Source: Simplicispira suum (GTDB lineage: Bacteria > Pseudomonadota > Gammaproteobacteria > Burkholderiales > Burkholderiaceae_C). Taken from it: a DNA stretch of 64,000 nucleotides. Below, one piece after another: positions 29,163 to 39,452 of this stretch; the stretch's first letter is position 1; the number at the start of each line of letters is the position of its first letter. The translations under genes were made by a program, and so were the position numbers. Location of the stretch: contig NZ_CP027669.1 of assembly GCF_003008595.1 (NCBI RefSeq), forward strand, positions 2,914,001 to 2,978,000, given 5' to 3'. Under the pieces are notes generated by a model. That model did no database searches. It was given only the letters and a program-made list of their open reading frames with translations, and was not told the DNA's origin.

Positions 29163-31169
29163 ATGGCAGCCAAATTTCCCCCTCCTCAGAGCGCGCTCGG
29201 CGCTTTGAGCGCTCTGAGCAATTACTCCGAAGGTTCGATCCGCGTCCTCAAGGGCCTGGAGCCGGTCAAGCAACGTCCGGGCATGTACACCCGTACCGAC
29301 AACCCGCTGCACATCATTCAGGAAGTGCTCGACAACGCCGCCGACGAAGCACTGGCGGGGTACGGCAAAAAGATCAAGGTCACGCTGCACCAGGACGGTT
29401 CGGTCGGCATCGATGACGATGGCCGCGGGATTCCGTTTGGCCTGCACCCCGAAGAAAACGCGCCGGTGATCGAGCTGGTGTTCACCCAGTTGCACGCTGG
29501 CGGCAAGTTCGACAAGGGCAAGGGCGGCGCCTACAGTTTCTCGGGCGGTTTGCATGGCGTGGGCGTGTCGGTCACCAATGCGCTGTCGCAGCGCATGGAA
29601 GTGGCCAGCCACCGCGAAGGTCAGGTGGCCACGCTGGTGTTTGCCGCGGGCGATGTCGTTGAGCCGCTGGCGCTGCGCCCGCAAGGCCCGGGCGACCGGC
29701 GCCAGGGCACCACGGTACGCGCCTGGCCCGACGCCAAATACTTTGAATCGGCCCAACTGCCGATGCACGAGCTGACGCATTTGCTGCGCAGCAAGGCGGT
29801 GCTGATGCCAGGCGTATCGGTGACGCTGACCATCGAGAGCACGCGCGAGACGACCACCTGGCAATTCAAGGGCGGCCTGCGCGACTATTTGTCGCAGACG
29901 CTCAGCGCCGATCCGGTGATCCCCTTGTTTGAAGGCGAAGGCTTTGCCGGGCGCCAGGACGACAGCTTTGCCGAGGGCGAGGGCGCTTCGTGGTGCGTGG
30001 CCTTCACCGAAGAGGGTGCGCCGGTGCGCGAGAGCTACGTCAACCTGATCCCCACCCGCGCCGGCGGCACGCACGAGAGCGGCCTGCGCGATGGCTTGTT
30101 CCAGGCGGTCAAGGGCTTCATCGAGCTGCACAGCCTGTTGCCCAAGGGCGTCAAATTGATGCCCGAGGACGTGTTTGCGCGCGCCAGCTATGTGCTCTCG
30201 GCCAAGGTGCTGGACCCGCAGTTCCAGGGCCAGATCAAGGAGCGGCTCAATTCGCGCGACGCTGTGCGGCTGGTGTCGAGTTTCGTGCGCCCGGCGCTCG
30301 AACTCTGGCTGAACCAGCATGTGGAATACGGCAAGAAGCTGGCGGAGCTGGCCATCCGCGCCGCGCAAACGCGCCAGAAGGCTGGCCAGAAGGTGGAAAA
30401 ACGCAAGGGCTCGGGCGTGGCCGTGCTGCCGGGCAAACTGACCGACTGCGAAAGCCGCGACCTCGCCTACAACGAAGTCTTTCTGGTCGAAGGCGACTCG
30501 GCCGGTGGCAGCGCGAAGATGGGCCGCGACAAGGAAACCCAGGCCGTGCTGCCGCTGCGCGGCAAGGTGCTCAACACCTGGGAGGTGGAGCGCGACCGGC
30601 TGTTTGCCAACAACGAAATCCACGACATTGCGGTGGCCATTGGCGTTGATCCGCATGGGCCCGGCGACGAGCCCGATCTCTCGGGCCTGCGCTACGGCAA
30701 GATCTGCATTCTCTCGGACGCCGACGTGGACGGTTCGCACATCCAGGTCCTGCTGCTCACGCTCTTCTTCCGGCATTTCCCCAAGCTGATCGAGGCCGGC
30801 CACATCTACGTGGCGCGCCCGCCGCTGTTTCGCGTCGACGTACCGGCGCGCGGAAAAAAGCCGGCGGCCAAGATGTATGCGCTGGACGAGGGCGAACTGG
30901 CTGCCATTCTCGACAAGGCCGAGAAAGACGGCGTGGCGCGCGAGAAGTGTCAGATCAGCCGCTTCAAGGGCCTGGGTGAGATGAACGCCGGGCAACTGTG
31001 GGAAACCACGCTCAACCCCGACACCCGGCGCCTGATGCCGGTGCACCTGGGGGCGCTCGGCTTTGACGCCACCCAGAGCCTGATCACCAAGCTGATGGGC
31101 AAAGGCGAGGCCGGTGCGCGGCGCGAGCTGATGGAGCTGCACGGCGACAGCGTCGAGATCGATGTCTGA
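29163..31169 (+). CDS. parE: DNA topoisomerase IV subunit B
   Basis: A 668-residue GHKL-type ATPase subunit of topoisomerase IV, which unlinks daughter chromosomes. Seen: QRPGMYTRTDNP, EVLDNAADEAL with the ATP-binding Asn, DDGRGIP, SGGLHGVGVSVTNALS, and the TOPRIM segment LVEGDSAGGSAKMGRDK with ILSDADVDG. The C-terminus ends soon after GLGEMNAGQLWETT as in ParE rather than the longer Gram-negative GyrB. parC follows after a repeat-bearing gap. Confidence 0.95.
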   Translation: MAAKFPPPQSALGALSALSNYSEGSIRVLKGLEPVKQRPGMYTRTDNPLHIIQEVLDNAADEALAGYGKKIKVTLHQDGSVGIDDDGRGIPFGLHPEENAPVIELVFTQLHAGGKFDKGKGGAYSFSGGLHGVGVSVTNALSQRMEVASHREGQVATLVFAAGDVVEPLALRPQGPGDRRQGTTVRAWPDAKYFESAQLPMHELTHLLRSKAVLMPGVSVTLTIESTRETTTWQFKGGLRDYLSQTLSADPVIPLFEGEGFAGRQDDSFAEGEGASWCVAFTEEGAPVRESYVNLIPTRAGGTHESGLRDGLFQAVKGFIELHSLLPKGVKLMPEDVFARASYVLSAKVLDPQFQGQIKERLNSRDAVRLVSSFVRPALELWLNQHVEYGKKLAELAIRAAQTRQKAGQKVEKRKGSGVAVLPGKLTDCESRDLAYNEVFLVEGDSAGGSAKMGRDKETQAVLPLRGKVLNTWEVERDRLFANNEIHDIAVAIGVDPHGPGDEPDLSGLRYGKICILSDADVDGSHIQVLLLTLFFRHFPKLIEAGHIYVARPPLFRVDVPARGKKPAAKMYALDEGELAAILDKAEKDGVAREKCQISRFKGLGEMNAGQLWETTLNPDTRRLMPVHLGALGFDATQSLITKLMGKGEAGARRELMELHGDSVEIDV

Positions 31170-31180
31170 TTTTTAGGTAT

Positions 31181-31240
31181 TTTTGGCCTCTAGCGCTTAT
31201 TGGGTAAGCGTTAGTAGCTATTAAATTAATAGTTTTTTAC
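31181..31240 (+). repeat. Dispersed palindromic element, copy 4
   Basis: The best-preserved copy. GCCTCTAGCGCTTAT is followed by GGGTAAGCGTTAG, giving a nearly complete stem (CTAGCGCTTA against TAAGCGTTAG), then AGCTATTAAATTAATAG, a second hairpin. It fills the gap between parE and parC. Confidence 0.85.
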
Positions 31241-31270
31241 CCTTTCAGGGTGCTGCATGCGACGCTTCCG

Positions 31271-33616
31271 ATGAACGATCTGGTTCTTGATTTCACCCCC
31301 TCCGGGGACGACACCGACACGCTGGGCAGTTACGCCCAGCGCGCCTACCTGGAATACGCGCTCTCCGTCGTCAAGGGCCGTGCCCTGCCCGATGTCTGCG
31401 ACGGCATGAAGCCGGTGCAGCGGCGCATTCTGTACGCCATGGAGCGCATGGGCCTGGGTTACTCGGGCCCCAACCGCAATGCGGCGGCCAAGCCGGTCAA
31501 AAGCGCGCGGGTGGTGGGCGACGTGCTCGGCCGCTTTCACCCGCATGGCGACCAGTCGGCCTACGACGCACTGGTGCGCATGGCGCAGGATTTTTCGCAG
31601 CGTTACCCGCTGATCGACGGCCAGGGCAACTTTGGCAGCCGCGACGGCGACGGCGCCGCCGCCATGCGCTACACCGAGGCGCGCCTGGCCAGGATCACCA
31701 GCCTGCTGGTCGATGAGATCGACGAGGGTACGGTCGACTTCATCCCCAACTACGACGGCTCCACCCAGGAGCCGCGCCAGTTGCCCGCGCGCCTGCCGTT
31801 CACCTTGCTCAACGGCGCCAGCGGCATTGCCGTGGGCCTGGCCACCGAGATTCCCAGCCACAACCTGCGCGAGGTGGCCGACGCCTGCGTTGCGCTGGTC
31901 AAGAACCCGCAACTGTCCGAAGCCGATTTGCTGGCGTTGATTCCGGGGCCGGACTACCCCGGCGGCGGCCAGATCATCAGCAGCGCGGCCGACATTGCCG
32001 ACGCCTACCGCAGCGGGCGCGGCAGCCTCAAGGTGCGCGCGCGCTGGAAGATCGAAGAGCTGGCGCGCGGCCAGTGGCAGTTGGTGGTCACCGAACTGCC
32101 GCCGGGCGTCAGCACGCAAAGGGTGCTGGAAGAGATCGAAGAACTCACCAACCCCAAGATCAAGGCCGGCAAAAAAGCGCTCAGCCAGGAGCAAACCCAG
32201 CTCAAGGCCAGCGTGCTGGCGGTGCTGGACGGCGTGCGCGACGAATCGAGCAAGGACGCCGCCGTGCGCCTGGTGTGCGAGCCCAAAACCGGCAAGACGC
32301 CGCAGCACGAGCTGATCACCGCGCTGCTGGCGCATACCAGCCTGGAAACGTCCTCGTCCATCAACCTGACCCTGGTCGGCATCGATAGCAGGCCGGTGCA
32401 GAAGTCGCTGCGCCGCATGCTGCAAGAGTGGATTGAGTTCCGGCAGGGCACGATCACACGGCGCTCGCAGCACCGTTTGAACAAGGTGCTGGACCGCATC
32501 CACATCCTCGAAGGGCGGCAGATCGTACTGCTCAACATCGACGAAGTGATTGCCATCATCCGCGCGGCCGATGAGCCCAAGGCGGCGCTGATGGAGCGCT
32601 TCCATCTGAGTGAGCGACAGGCAGAAGACATTCTGGAAATTCGCCTGCGCCAACTGGCGCGGCTCGAAGCCATCAAGATCGAGCAGGAGTTGAAGGAACT
32701 GCGCGACAGCCAGGGCAAGCTGGAAGAAATCCTGGGCACTCCGGCGGCACTGCGCCGCTTGATGGTCAAGGAAATTGAGCAGGACGCCAAGCAATTTGCC
32801 GACGCCCGCCGCACGCTGATTCAGGCCGAGAAGAAGGCGGTGGTCGAAGTCCGGGTGGTGGACGAGCCGGTGACGGTGGTGGTGTCGCAAAAGGGCTGGG
32901 TGCGCGCGCGCGGCGGCCACGGCCACGAGGCTGGCAGCTTTGCCTTCAAGGCAGGCGATGGCCTGTACGGCACCTTCGAGTGCCGCACCGTGGACACCTT
33001 TTTGGTCTTTGGCAGCAATGGCCGGGTGTATTCGGTGCCGGTGGCGCAATTGCCGGGCGCGCGCGGCGATGGCCAACCCGTGACCACGTTGATCGAACTT
33101 GAAGCGGGGACACAGATTGCCCATTACTTTGCCGGCCCGGCTGCCGCCACGCTGCTGCTGGCCAGCACGGGCGGCTACGGCTTTCTGGCGACGGTGGAAT
33201 CCATGGTCTCGCGCAACAAGAGCGGCAAGGCCTTTGTCAGCCTGGGCGAGGGCGAGACGGTGTGCGCGCCCTCGCACGCAGAGCACGGCAGCGGCAGCGC
33301 TCCGCTGGCCGCCGCCACGCACGTGGCCTGCGCATCGGTGGGCGGGCGCATTCTGACGTTTGAGATCGCTGAACTCAAGCGCATGGACAAAGGCGGGCGT
33401 GGCCTGATGCTGATTGACCTGGACGCCAAAGACCTGCTCGCCGGTGCAGCCGCCTACACGCGCAGCATTCGCATTGAAGGCGTGGGGCGTGGCGGAAAAC
33501 TGCGCGAAGAAACACTGGAGATTCGCTCACTCAACAATGCACGGGCCGTTCGCGCGCGCAAGGGCAAGGCGGCTGATCTGGGCTTCAAGCCGAATGCGGT
33601 GCTGCGCGTCGAATAG
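31271..33616 (+). CDS. parC: DNA topoisomerase IV subunit A
   Basis: A 781-residue DNA-cleaving subunit. The winged-helix domain contains the catalytic tyrosine in [12 protein letters not shown], and the quinolone-determining loop reads [11 protein letters not shown], so the E. coli ParC Ser80 position is Gln and Glu84 is Asp. The C-terminal beta-pinwheel with repeats of the form [11 protein letters not shown] and [21 protein letters not shown] follows. The ATG at 31271 is preferred; a GTG 21 bases upstream is in frame. Encoded right after parE. Confidence 0.95.
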   Translation: MNDLVLDFTPSGDDTDTLGSYAQRAYLEYALSVVKGRALPDVCDGMKPVQRRILYAMERMGLGYSGPNRNAAAKPVKSARVVGDVLGRFHPHGDQSAYDALVRMAQDFSQRYPLIDGQGNFGSRDGDGAAAMRYTEARLARITSLLVDEIDEGTVDFIPNYDGSTQEPRQLPARLPFTLLNGASGIAVGLATEIPSHNLREVADACVALVKNPQLSEADLLALIPGPDYPGGGQIISSAADIADAYRSGRGSLKVRARWKIEELARGQWQLVVTELPPGVSTQRVLEEIEELTNPKIKAGKKALSQEQTQLKASVLAVLDGVRDESSKDAAVRLVCEPKTGKTPQHELITALLAHTSLETSSSINLTLVGIDSRPVQKSLRRMLQEWIEFRQGTITRRSQHRLNKVLDRIHILEGRQIVLLNIDEVIAIIRAADEPKAALMERFHLSERQAEDILEIRLRQLARLEAIKIEQELKELRDSQGKLEEILGTPAALRRLMVKEIEQDAKQFADARRTLIQAEKKAVVEVRVVDEPVTVVVSQKGWVRARGGHGHEAGSFAFKAGDGLYGTFECRTVDTFLVFGSNGRVYSVPVAQLPGARGDGQPVTTLIELEAGTQIAHYFAGPAAATLLLASTGGYGFLATVESMVSRNKSGKAFVSLGEGETVCAPSHAEHGSGSAPLAAATHVACASVGGRILTFEIAELKRMDKGGRGLMLIDLDAKDLLAGAAAYTRSIRIEGVGRGGKLREETLEIRSLNNARAVRARKGKAADLGFKPNAVLRVE

Positions 33617-33712
33617 CGGTACAGATCCAGGCACTTTGCTTTTTCGGGCGAGTTTGGTAGTACGCTCGCGACTGACAGGCGTTTACGTTTACATACAAAG
33701 AGGGAGTCGACG

Positions 33713-35482
33713 ATGCAGCTGCGAATTGCCCACAAACTTTGGTTCTCGGTTCTTGCCATTGTTGTCATGCTGGCGGGAGTCGTAGGGTTCGCTGGTGTGC
33801 GTTCGGCCCGTGCGCAAATCGAGAGCGACCAGATCACTGCCGCGATGAAGCTGCGCGTCGACGAGGCCGTACGCTGGATGGGCCTGGCGGACAGCCAGGC
33901 TGCGCGCACGCAAGCCATCATCATCAGCAATGACTCAGCTGTGGAAGATGCCTTGAAAGGCGCGATGGACGCAACGACCGCGCGGATGGCCGAAGTGCGC
34001 AAGACGATTGAGGCACTGCCCCTGCTGGACGCCGACCGCGCTCAGCTCGCGAAAGTCACCGCCGCCCACAAGGCCGTAGACGATGCGTTTGCCCAGACGC
34101 GCCAGCTCAAACTGGCAGGGCAGATTCCGGAACTGGTCGAGTTCATGGAAAAAACCTACACCCCGGCGGCCGATACCTACCTGAAAGCCCTGGCGGACTT
34201 CGTGCAGCTGCAGCAGCAGACCGAGCAAGAACAGTTGCAGCGCATTGCTGCCTCACGCGTCATGACCATCCGGGTCGGCATAGCGGCCATGGTGCTCGTG
34301 ATTCTGGCCATTTGCGCGGGCGCCTTTTTGCTGATCCGCAGTATTCGACGCCCACTGCAGCAGGCCAACGAATTGGCCGCGCACATTGCCGCGGGCGACC
34401 TGAGCCGGCACCAGGATGTCCAGCGCAAGGACGAATTTGGCGACCTGTTGCGCTCGCTTTACGCGATGAGCGCATCGCTCGCCGGCACGGTCCAGCGCGT
34501 GCGCCAGAGCACCGACAGCATTGCCACCGCCAGCGCCGAAATTGCATCGGGCAACCACGATCTGTCGGCGCGCACCGAGCAGACGTCCAGCAATCTGCAG
34601 CAGACGGCTGCGGCCATGGATCAGTTCACCAGCACCATCGCGCAAAGCGCCGGCAGCGCGCAGCAGGCCAGCAGCCTGGCTGCCGGCGCCACGGGCGTTG
34701 CACGGCGCGGCGGCGAGGTGGTGACCCAGGTGGTCAACACCATGAACGAGATCAACCAGAGCAGCAAGAAGATCTCCGACATCATTGGCGTCATCGACGG
34801 CATTGCCTTCCAGACCAACATCCTGGCGCTCAACGCCGCCGTCGAGGCCGCGCGCGCAGGCGAGCAGGGGCGCGGCTTTGCCGTGGTTGCCAGCGAAGTG
34901 CGCAGCCTGGCGGGCCGCAGCGCCGATGCCGCCAAGGAGATCAAGGCGCTCATCGGTGCCAGCGTAGAACGCGTGGAAACGGGATCGCGCCTGGTGCAGG
35001 AAGCGGGCACCACCATGGAAGATATCGTGCAGTCGGTGCAGCGCGTGACCGACATGATCGGCGAGATCACGGCGGCATCCACCGAGCAAAGTTCCGGCAT
35101 CTCGCAGGTCAATCAGGCCGTGGGCAACCTGGACCAGATGACGCAGCAAAACGCCGCGTTGGTCGAGGAAAGCGCGGCCGCCGCACAAAGCCTGCGCGAG
35201 CAGGCCGAGCAGTTGGCGCAGGTGGTGTCTACCTTCAAACTGGGCGGGGCTGCCCTGGTGGCGTCACCCGCCGCACCATTGGCGCCGCCGCGCGCTGCGC
35301 CGCTGCGGCCATCGGTCCCGCCAGGCAAGTCAGCCACGCCACCCCGTCTGAAAGTTGCTGCGTCTCAAGCGCCAACACCGACGGCGCGGCCGGCGTTGCG
35401 CTCGTCGGCATCGGCGCCGGGTCCGGCGCCCAAGGTGGCGTCGCCCGCGACCGGCGCTCAGGGCGACTGGGAGTCGTTTTGA
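33713..35482 (+). CDS. Methyl-accepting chemotaxis protein (Tar/Tsr type)
   Basis: A 589-residue chemoreceptor. Two membrane segments (about 11-29 and 187-208) enclose a periplasmic four-helix-bundle domain; a HAMP domain follows, then the signalling tip with the highly conserved [18 protein letters not shown] and [15 protein letters not shown], and ENIT-like methylation helices. A Pro/Ala-rich linker of about 70 residues leads to a C-terminal DWESF, close to the NWETF pentapeptide that tethers CheR/CheB in Tar and Tsr. The ligand is unknown. A GGGAGTCGACG site precedes the ATG. Confidence 0.95.
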   Translation: MQLRIAHKLWFSVLAIVVMLAGVVGFAGVRSARAQIESDQITAAMKLRVDEAVRWMGLADSQAARTQAIIISNDSAVEDALKGAMDATTARMAEVRKTIEALPLLDADRAQLAKVTAAHKAVDDAFAQTRQLKLAGQIPELVEFMEKTYTPAADTYLKALADFVQLQQQTEQEQLQRIAASRVMTIRVGIAAMVLVILAICAGAFLLIRSIRRPLQQANELAAHIAAGDLSRHQDVQRKDEFGDLLRSLYAMSASLAGTVQRVRQSTDSIATASAEIASGNHDLSARTEQTSSNLQQTAAAMDQFTSTIAQSAGSAQQASSLAAGATGVARRGGEVVTQVVNTMNEINQSSKKISDIIGVIDGIAFQTNILALNAAVEAARAGEQGRGFAVVASEVRSLAGRSADAAKEIKALIGASVERVETGSRLVQEAGTTMEDIVQSVQRVTDMIGEITAASTEQSSGISQVNQAVGNLDQMTQQNAALVEESAAAAQSLREQAEQLAQVVSTFKLGGAALVASPAAPLAPPRAAPLRPSVPPGKSATPPRLKVAASQAPTPTARPALRSSASAPGPAPKVASPATGAQGDWESF

Positions 35483-35568
35483 CGCCTCTGCGGATCGTCG
35501 GCGGCTGTCTTTTGCCAAAGTCTTGAGAGACTTTAGACCCGTAGGCTATCGGGACGTATCATGCAAAA

Positions 35569-36132
35569 ATGAAACAGGCTGTTTTCGCAGAGCGAGTGGA
35601 GCGTTTATTGGCTTCCTTTGGCTCTGCGCCTGTGGTAGCCCTGTGTTGGCGACATTTCCAGCGACGCCAACCGGTTGGCAACAAGCTGAAAGTGCGAGTT
35701 CTCGGCGTCACTCTCGTCGAACTCATGATGGTGGTGTTGCTCATAGGGCTTTTGGTGGGTATCGCTCTACCCAGTTATAGGGCGTATCTTGAGCGGACGA
35801 AAATCGTCACAGCGAAGGCGGATATTCTCGAAATCAGCGCAAGGCTTGACAGAGCTTTCGTAGCAACCGGTACTTACCCAGCTAGCTTGGCTGCATTTGG
35901 CGCCGTTAAAACGGACCCATGGGGAAATCCTTACCAATACCTTTCCATGGACGGAGCAAAGGTCGGCCAGAAACGTAAGGACAAATCGCTGCATCCGCTC
36001 AACAGCGACTACGACCTCTACAGCATGGGCCCTGACGGGCAGAGCCAAACTCCGTTGACCGCGAAGACAAGTCGAGACGACATCATCCGCGCCAACAATG
36101 GCGGTTTCATTGGGGTAGCTGAGGACTATTGA
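35569..36132 (+). CDS. GspG-like pseudopilin
   Basis: A class of type IV pilin-like protein. The prepilin peptidase site is GVTLVELMMVVLLIGLLVG, with Gly at -1 and Glu at +5, followed by a long helix and a small GspG-type beta domain including TDPWGNPYQYL, the motif of the major pseudopilin, and a late DYDLYSMGPDGQ, which in GspG binds calcium. From the ATG at 35569 the leader is 46 residues, unusually long; a GTG at 35692 would give a normal 5-residue leader and is a real alternative. No other secretion genes are in the window. The stop is immediately followed by the GGDEF-EAL gene start. Confidence 0.85.
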   Translation: MKQAVFAERVERLLASFGSAPVVALCWRHFQRRQPVGNKLKVRVLGVTLVELMMVVLLIGLLVGIALPSYRAYLERTKIVTAKADILEISARLDRAFVATGTYPASLAAFGAVKTDPWGNPYQYLSMDGAKVGQKRKDKSLHPLNSDYDLYSMGPDGQSQTPLTAKTSRDDIIRANNGGFIGVAEDY

Positions 36133-38778
36133 ATGCGCTTGAGTGCTGCAAGTGCTTTTTTGCAGAGCCGTGTCGGGCGCAGACTCTTCGCCGCATTTTT
36201 TGTGCTGGTTGCTGTGCCTGTGGGAGCAGTGTCGCTACTGGCTTATCAACTGACCGACTACATCGTTCGTCAGTCGGCAGTGCAACTTAGCGCCGAGATG
36301 ACCAAGGCCGTAGGACTCAACCTCATCGACCGACTTCGCTCAGCGGAAAGCCTTCTTCGCGTTTACGCGCAAACGCCCCAGGGCAGCCCGCCAGTGGGGC
36401 TGCGCGAGCGATTGCAACTGGTGTTCGGCGACCTTTCATTGAAGGCTGGCTCTTCGGGGGAGGCGATCGGTTCGTCTCTCAGCGCGCTTCGCGTGATCAG
36501 CGGCGATGCATCGGGAGAGCGCCCCACGGCCGAATTGACAGTAGAAGTCGGCCCTCTGGTGGCGCGTGGTAGGTTTAACCCCGAATACCTTTGGGAAAAC
36601 GCCCAATCGGGCTCTCACCGAATCTGCTTTTCCGGTGTCGCCTTTGCGCGGCCATTTTGCCAAGGCGTGGAGAGTTCAGAGGGGGAAGGAATTAGCACTG
36701 TTCGGGAAATCTTTTTTCTTCCCTATTTCGACGCACCCAACTGGACGGTCTCTGCCACGCTTGAATCGAAGTTGGCGCGCTACCTGCCGATTGGACTCGC
36801 AGCATTGGTAGGGAACGTTGCCGGCATTGTGTTTTTGCTGGCTTTGGTCAGCAGCTCGGTGCTGCTGCGAAAGCTGACCCAACCACTTGACGCGCTGACG
36901 TCCGGCACACGCGCGGTTCTAAGCGGTGATTTTGGCCGTCAGGTGCACATCGCGGGACCACGCAGCGAATTCACCGATTTGGCTGATTCGTTCAACGTGA
37001 TGACCAGGGAGGTGGGGCGCGATCTGCAGCTTTTGCAATTGCTGGCGCAGATCGACCAAGCTATCGTGGAGCAGCGCCCATTTGAAGAGGTTGTGCAGCT
37101 GGTGCTTGCGCACGTTAATGTGGCGGCTTGCGGTGGATACATCTGTGTGGTGCGGTGGAGAGACCACGACGCCCATCCCTGGGCTCTTTCACTTGCTGAC
37201 GACGGCTGCCTGGAGAAGCGTCCGACAGCGGTGCCGGGCGTAGTTGAACCAGCCGAACAGAGCAATTGCACTGCGATTACACCTTTTCAATGGGTGGACG
37301 TGCTGATCACGCAGACGCAATCCCAGCGTTTGTGGCTACGTATGGCGCGCGCGCCGTTTGCTGGCGGACGGGAGGATCGCGAGTTGAGCGCTTTTCGTCA
37401 GCGGCTGGCTGTGGCATTGCACGCCGAGCAGCGCGAACAGCAGTTGCGCGAGCGGGCGACCCGGGACAGTCTCACGGGGCTACTTAATCGACTGGGTATC
37501 GTCGAAGCGATTGACAGGCTTGCGTGCAGCAACTCCCCAGGAGGTCTGGGAGAAGCGCCGCGTTTCGCGGTGGTGTACATGGACCTCGATGGGTTCAAGG
37601 AAATCAACGACGCTTATGGACACGACGTGGGCGACTGCGTGCTCAAGGAGGTCTCAAGGCGACTGCTTGATTGCCTTGGCTCGGTTGCACTAGCCATCGG
37701 TCGGCCTGGCGGCGATGAATTCGTATTTGCGCTAGCGGTCGATGCGCACGGCCGCTTTCTCCGCGACATCGAGACGGTCATGCAGGCGGTGCGTGTGCCC
37801 TTCATGGTGCCTCCGCGTACCCTCCATTTGGCCGCTAGCTTTGGCTTTGCCATTTTTCCCGAGGACGGAGTGGCACACGATGATCTTCTCAAACACGCCG
37901 ATCTAGCGATGTACAGCGCCAAGGTTGCGGGGCGCAACGTGCTGGTGCAGTTCGATCATGCGCTCAACGCCGAGTTGGCAGAGCGTATGGCCTTGCGCCG
38001 AGACCTGCGCGAAGCGCTGGCAGCAGGGCAGATTTTTGTAGTGTTCCAGCCACGCGTTGATAGCGGAAGCCGGCAAGTAGTCTCGGTTGAAGCGCTGCTG
38101 CGATGGCGTCATCCTGACAAAGGATTGATATCGCCCGATGTATTCATCGCATTGGCGGAAGAGTCTGACTTCATTCTCGAACTGGGTCAGTGGGTACTTC
38201 GCAAAGCGCTGCAACAGTTTCAACAGTGGCGGGCCGACCCGTATCACCACGTGCGGCATATGTCGGTCAATCTTTCTCCGCTGCAGTTGGCAGACCCCGC
38301 GCTGCCGGGCGAGCTACAGGACATGTTGTGCGAGTTCGACATCCTGCCGGGGCAGCTGGAGTTGGAAATTACCGAAGGAGCGCTCATCCGCGATATGGAT
38401 GCGGCAATCAACCGCCTGGCCGCGTTGCGCAGTTTGGGCGTGGCCATCGCATTGGATGATTTTGGTGTGGGCTATTCAGCGATGAGCTACCTAAGCCGTT
38501 TGCCGTTCGATACGCTCAAAATCGACAAGAGCTTCGTGTTTGCCTTCGGTGCTGAGCGGTCGGCCCTGGCCATCGCGACGGCCATTGTGGCGTTGGCTCA
38601 GGCGCTGGACAAGCGCGTGGTGGCAGAGGGAGTCGAAACACTCGCGCAGGCAGCAATACTGGAAAAGCTAGGTGTGCAGGAGTTGCAGGGCTACCTATAC
38701 GGCAAACCGCAGACCGCAGCAGAGTTGAAGGTGCTTTGGGCCGCTGCTGATGAAGGAAATAGTGGGAGAGCGGCGTAA
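36133..38778 (+). CDS. Membrane GGDEF-EAL protein with HAMP domain (c-di-GMP turnover)
   Basis: An 881-residue protein with two membrane helices (about 18-40 and 218-242) around a periplasmic sensor, a HAMP domain (about 240-295), a GAF-like region, then a GGDEF domain (motif intact at 526-530) and an EAL domain (EAL at 653-655). The cyclase motif is RPGGDEF without an evident RxxD inhibitory site. The EAL half keeps ELEITEG, DDFGVGYS, KIDKSF and EGVET, so both activities are possible. It starts directly after the pseudopilin stop (TGAATG), implying coupled expression. The region has weaker GC bias than its neighbours by eye. Confidence 0.92.
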   Translation: MRLSAASAFLQSRVGRRLFAAFFVLVAVPVGAVSLLAYQLTDYIVRQSAVQLSAEMTKAVGLNLIDRLRSAESLLRVYAQTPQGSPPVGLRERLQLVFGDLSLKAGSSGEAIGSSLSALRVISGDASGERPTAELTVEVGPLVARGRFNPEYLWENAQSGSHRICFSGVAFARPFCQGVESSEGEGISTVREIFFLPYFDAPNWTVSATLESKLARYLPIGLAALVGNVAGIVFLLALVSSSVLLRKLTQPLDALTSGTRAVLSGDFGRQVHIAGPRSEFTDLADSFNVMTREVGRDLQLLQLLAQIDQAIVEQRPFEEVVQLVLAHVNVAACGGYICVVRWRDHDAHPWALSLADDGCLEKRPTAVPGVVEPAEQSNCTAITPFQWVDVLITQTQSQRLWLRMARAPFAGGREDRELSAFRQRLAVALHAEQREQQLRERATRDSLTGLLNRLGIVEAIDRLACSNSPGGLGEAPRFAVVYMDLDGFKEINDAYGHDVGDCVLKEVSRRLLDCLGSVALAIGRPGGDEFVFALAVDAHGRFLRDIETVMQAVRVPFMVPPRTLHLAASFGFAIFPEDGVAHDDLLKHADLAMYSAKVAGRNVLVQFDHALNAELAERMALRRDLREALAAGQIFVVFQPRVDSGSRQVVSVEALLRWRHPDKGLISPDVFIALAEESDFILELGQWVLRKALQQFQQWRADPYHHVRHMSVNLSPLQLADPALPGELQDMLCEFDILPGQLELEITEGALIRDMDAAINRLAALRSLGVAIALDDFGVGYSAMSYLSRLPFDTLKIDKSFVFAFGAERSALAIATAIVALAQALDKRVVAEGVETLAQAAILEKLGVQELQGYLYGKPQTAAELKVLWAAADEGNSGRAA

Positions 38779-38830
38779 AAGAAACCGCCATGCTCTAGCG
38801 CATACAACCTTCTACAGCGCGAGAACTGCC

Positions 38831-38848
38831 CACCGCAATACTGCGGTG
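38831..38848. other. Hairpin in the convergent gap after the GGDEF-EAL gene
   Basis: A perfect 7-bp stem with a 4-base loop (CACCGCA-ATAC-TGCGGTG). A longer-range 7-bp inverted repeat (AGGCAGA at 38878, TCTGCCT at 38909) lies nearby. Neither has a T-run. They sit between two convergent genes and may take part in ending transcription. Confidence 0.4.
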
Positions 38849-38915
38849 TCCTGTGTTGGCCGGGGCTAACTTACTTTAGGCAGATCGCACCTTAGTGCTC
38901 CAGTTGGGTCTGCCT

Positions 38916-39374
38916 CTAAGCCAACTCGGCAATTAGTTCAATTTCCACGCAGGCGCCCATGGGAATCTGCGCCACGCCAAAGGCGCTGCGTGCGTGCACG
39001 CCGGCTTCGCCAAACACCTGCCCGAACAGCTCGCTGGCGCCGTTGGTCACCAGGTGCTGCTCGGTGAAGTCGCCCGTGGAGTTCACCAGACTCATGAGCT
39101 TCACGATGCGCTTGACCTGGTTCAGATCGCCGCCGGCGGCCGCTTGCAGCGTGCCCATGAGGTCAATGGCCACCGCACGCGCGGCGGCTTTGCCGTCGTC
39201 AGTGGAAATGTCGCGACCGAACTGTGCCACCCAGGGCTTGCCGTCCTTGCGCGCAATGTGGCCGCTGAGGAAGACGAGTTTGCCGGTCTGCACATAGGGC
39301 ACATAGGCGGCGGCGGGCACCGAGACCGGTGGCAGGGTGATGTTGAGTTCTTTGAGTTTGTCGTAAACGCTCAT
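38916..39374 (-). CDS. RidA/YjgF/Rid-family protein
   Basis: A 152-residue member of the Rid family (YjgF/YER057c/UK114 fold). The variant seen, with KLKELNITLPPVSVPAAAYVPYVQTGKLVFLSGHI and the end GACVEIELIAEL, matches the larger Rid subgroup that includes RutC-like and uncharacterised proteins of proteobacteria. RidA itself deaminates reactive enamines/imines; the Arg important for that (R105) lies in a region that here reads VHARSAFGVAQIP, which keeps an Arg followed by SAFGV. Start at 39374 with an AGGAAGC site. Confidence 0.85.
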   Translation of the reverse strand: MSVYDKLKELNITLPPVSVPAAAYVPYVQTGKLVFLSGHIARKDGKPWVAQFGRDISTDDGKAAARAVAIDLMGTLQAAAGGDLNQVKRIVKLMSLVNSTGDFTEQHLVTNGASELFGQVFGEAGVHARSAFGVAQIPMGACVEIELIAELA

Positions 39375-39452
39375 GGCTGCTTCCTCGGGTTCGAAAAACC
39401 GTCGATGGTACACAGCCAGGTCTGGCCCTTCTCTGCACAGTAGCATCCGCTG

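Noticed and set aside
33713..33720. Sigma28 promoter ahead of the chemoreceptor
   Set aside because: No match to the FliA consensus was found in 33617-33712.
38785..38820. An eighth palindromic element (CTCTAGCGCATAC)
   Set aside because: Only the first ~10 bases resemble the core; the AGCTAT part and second hairpin are missing.
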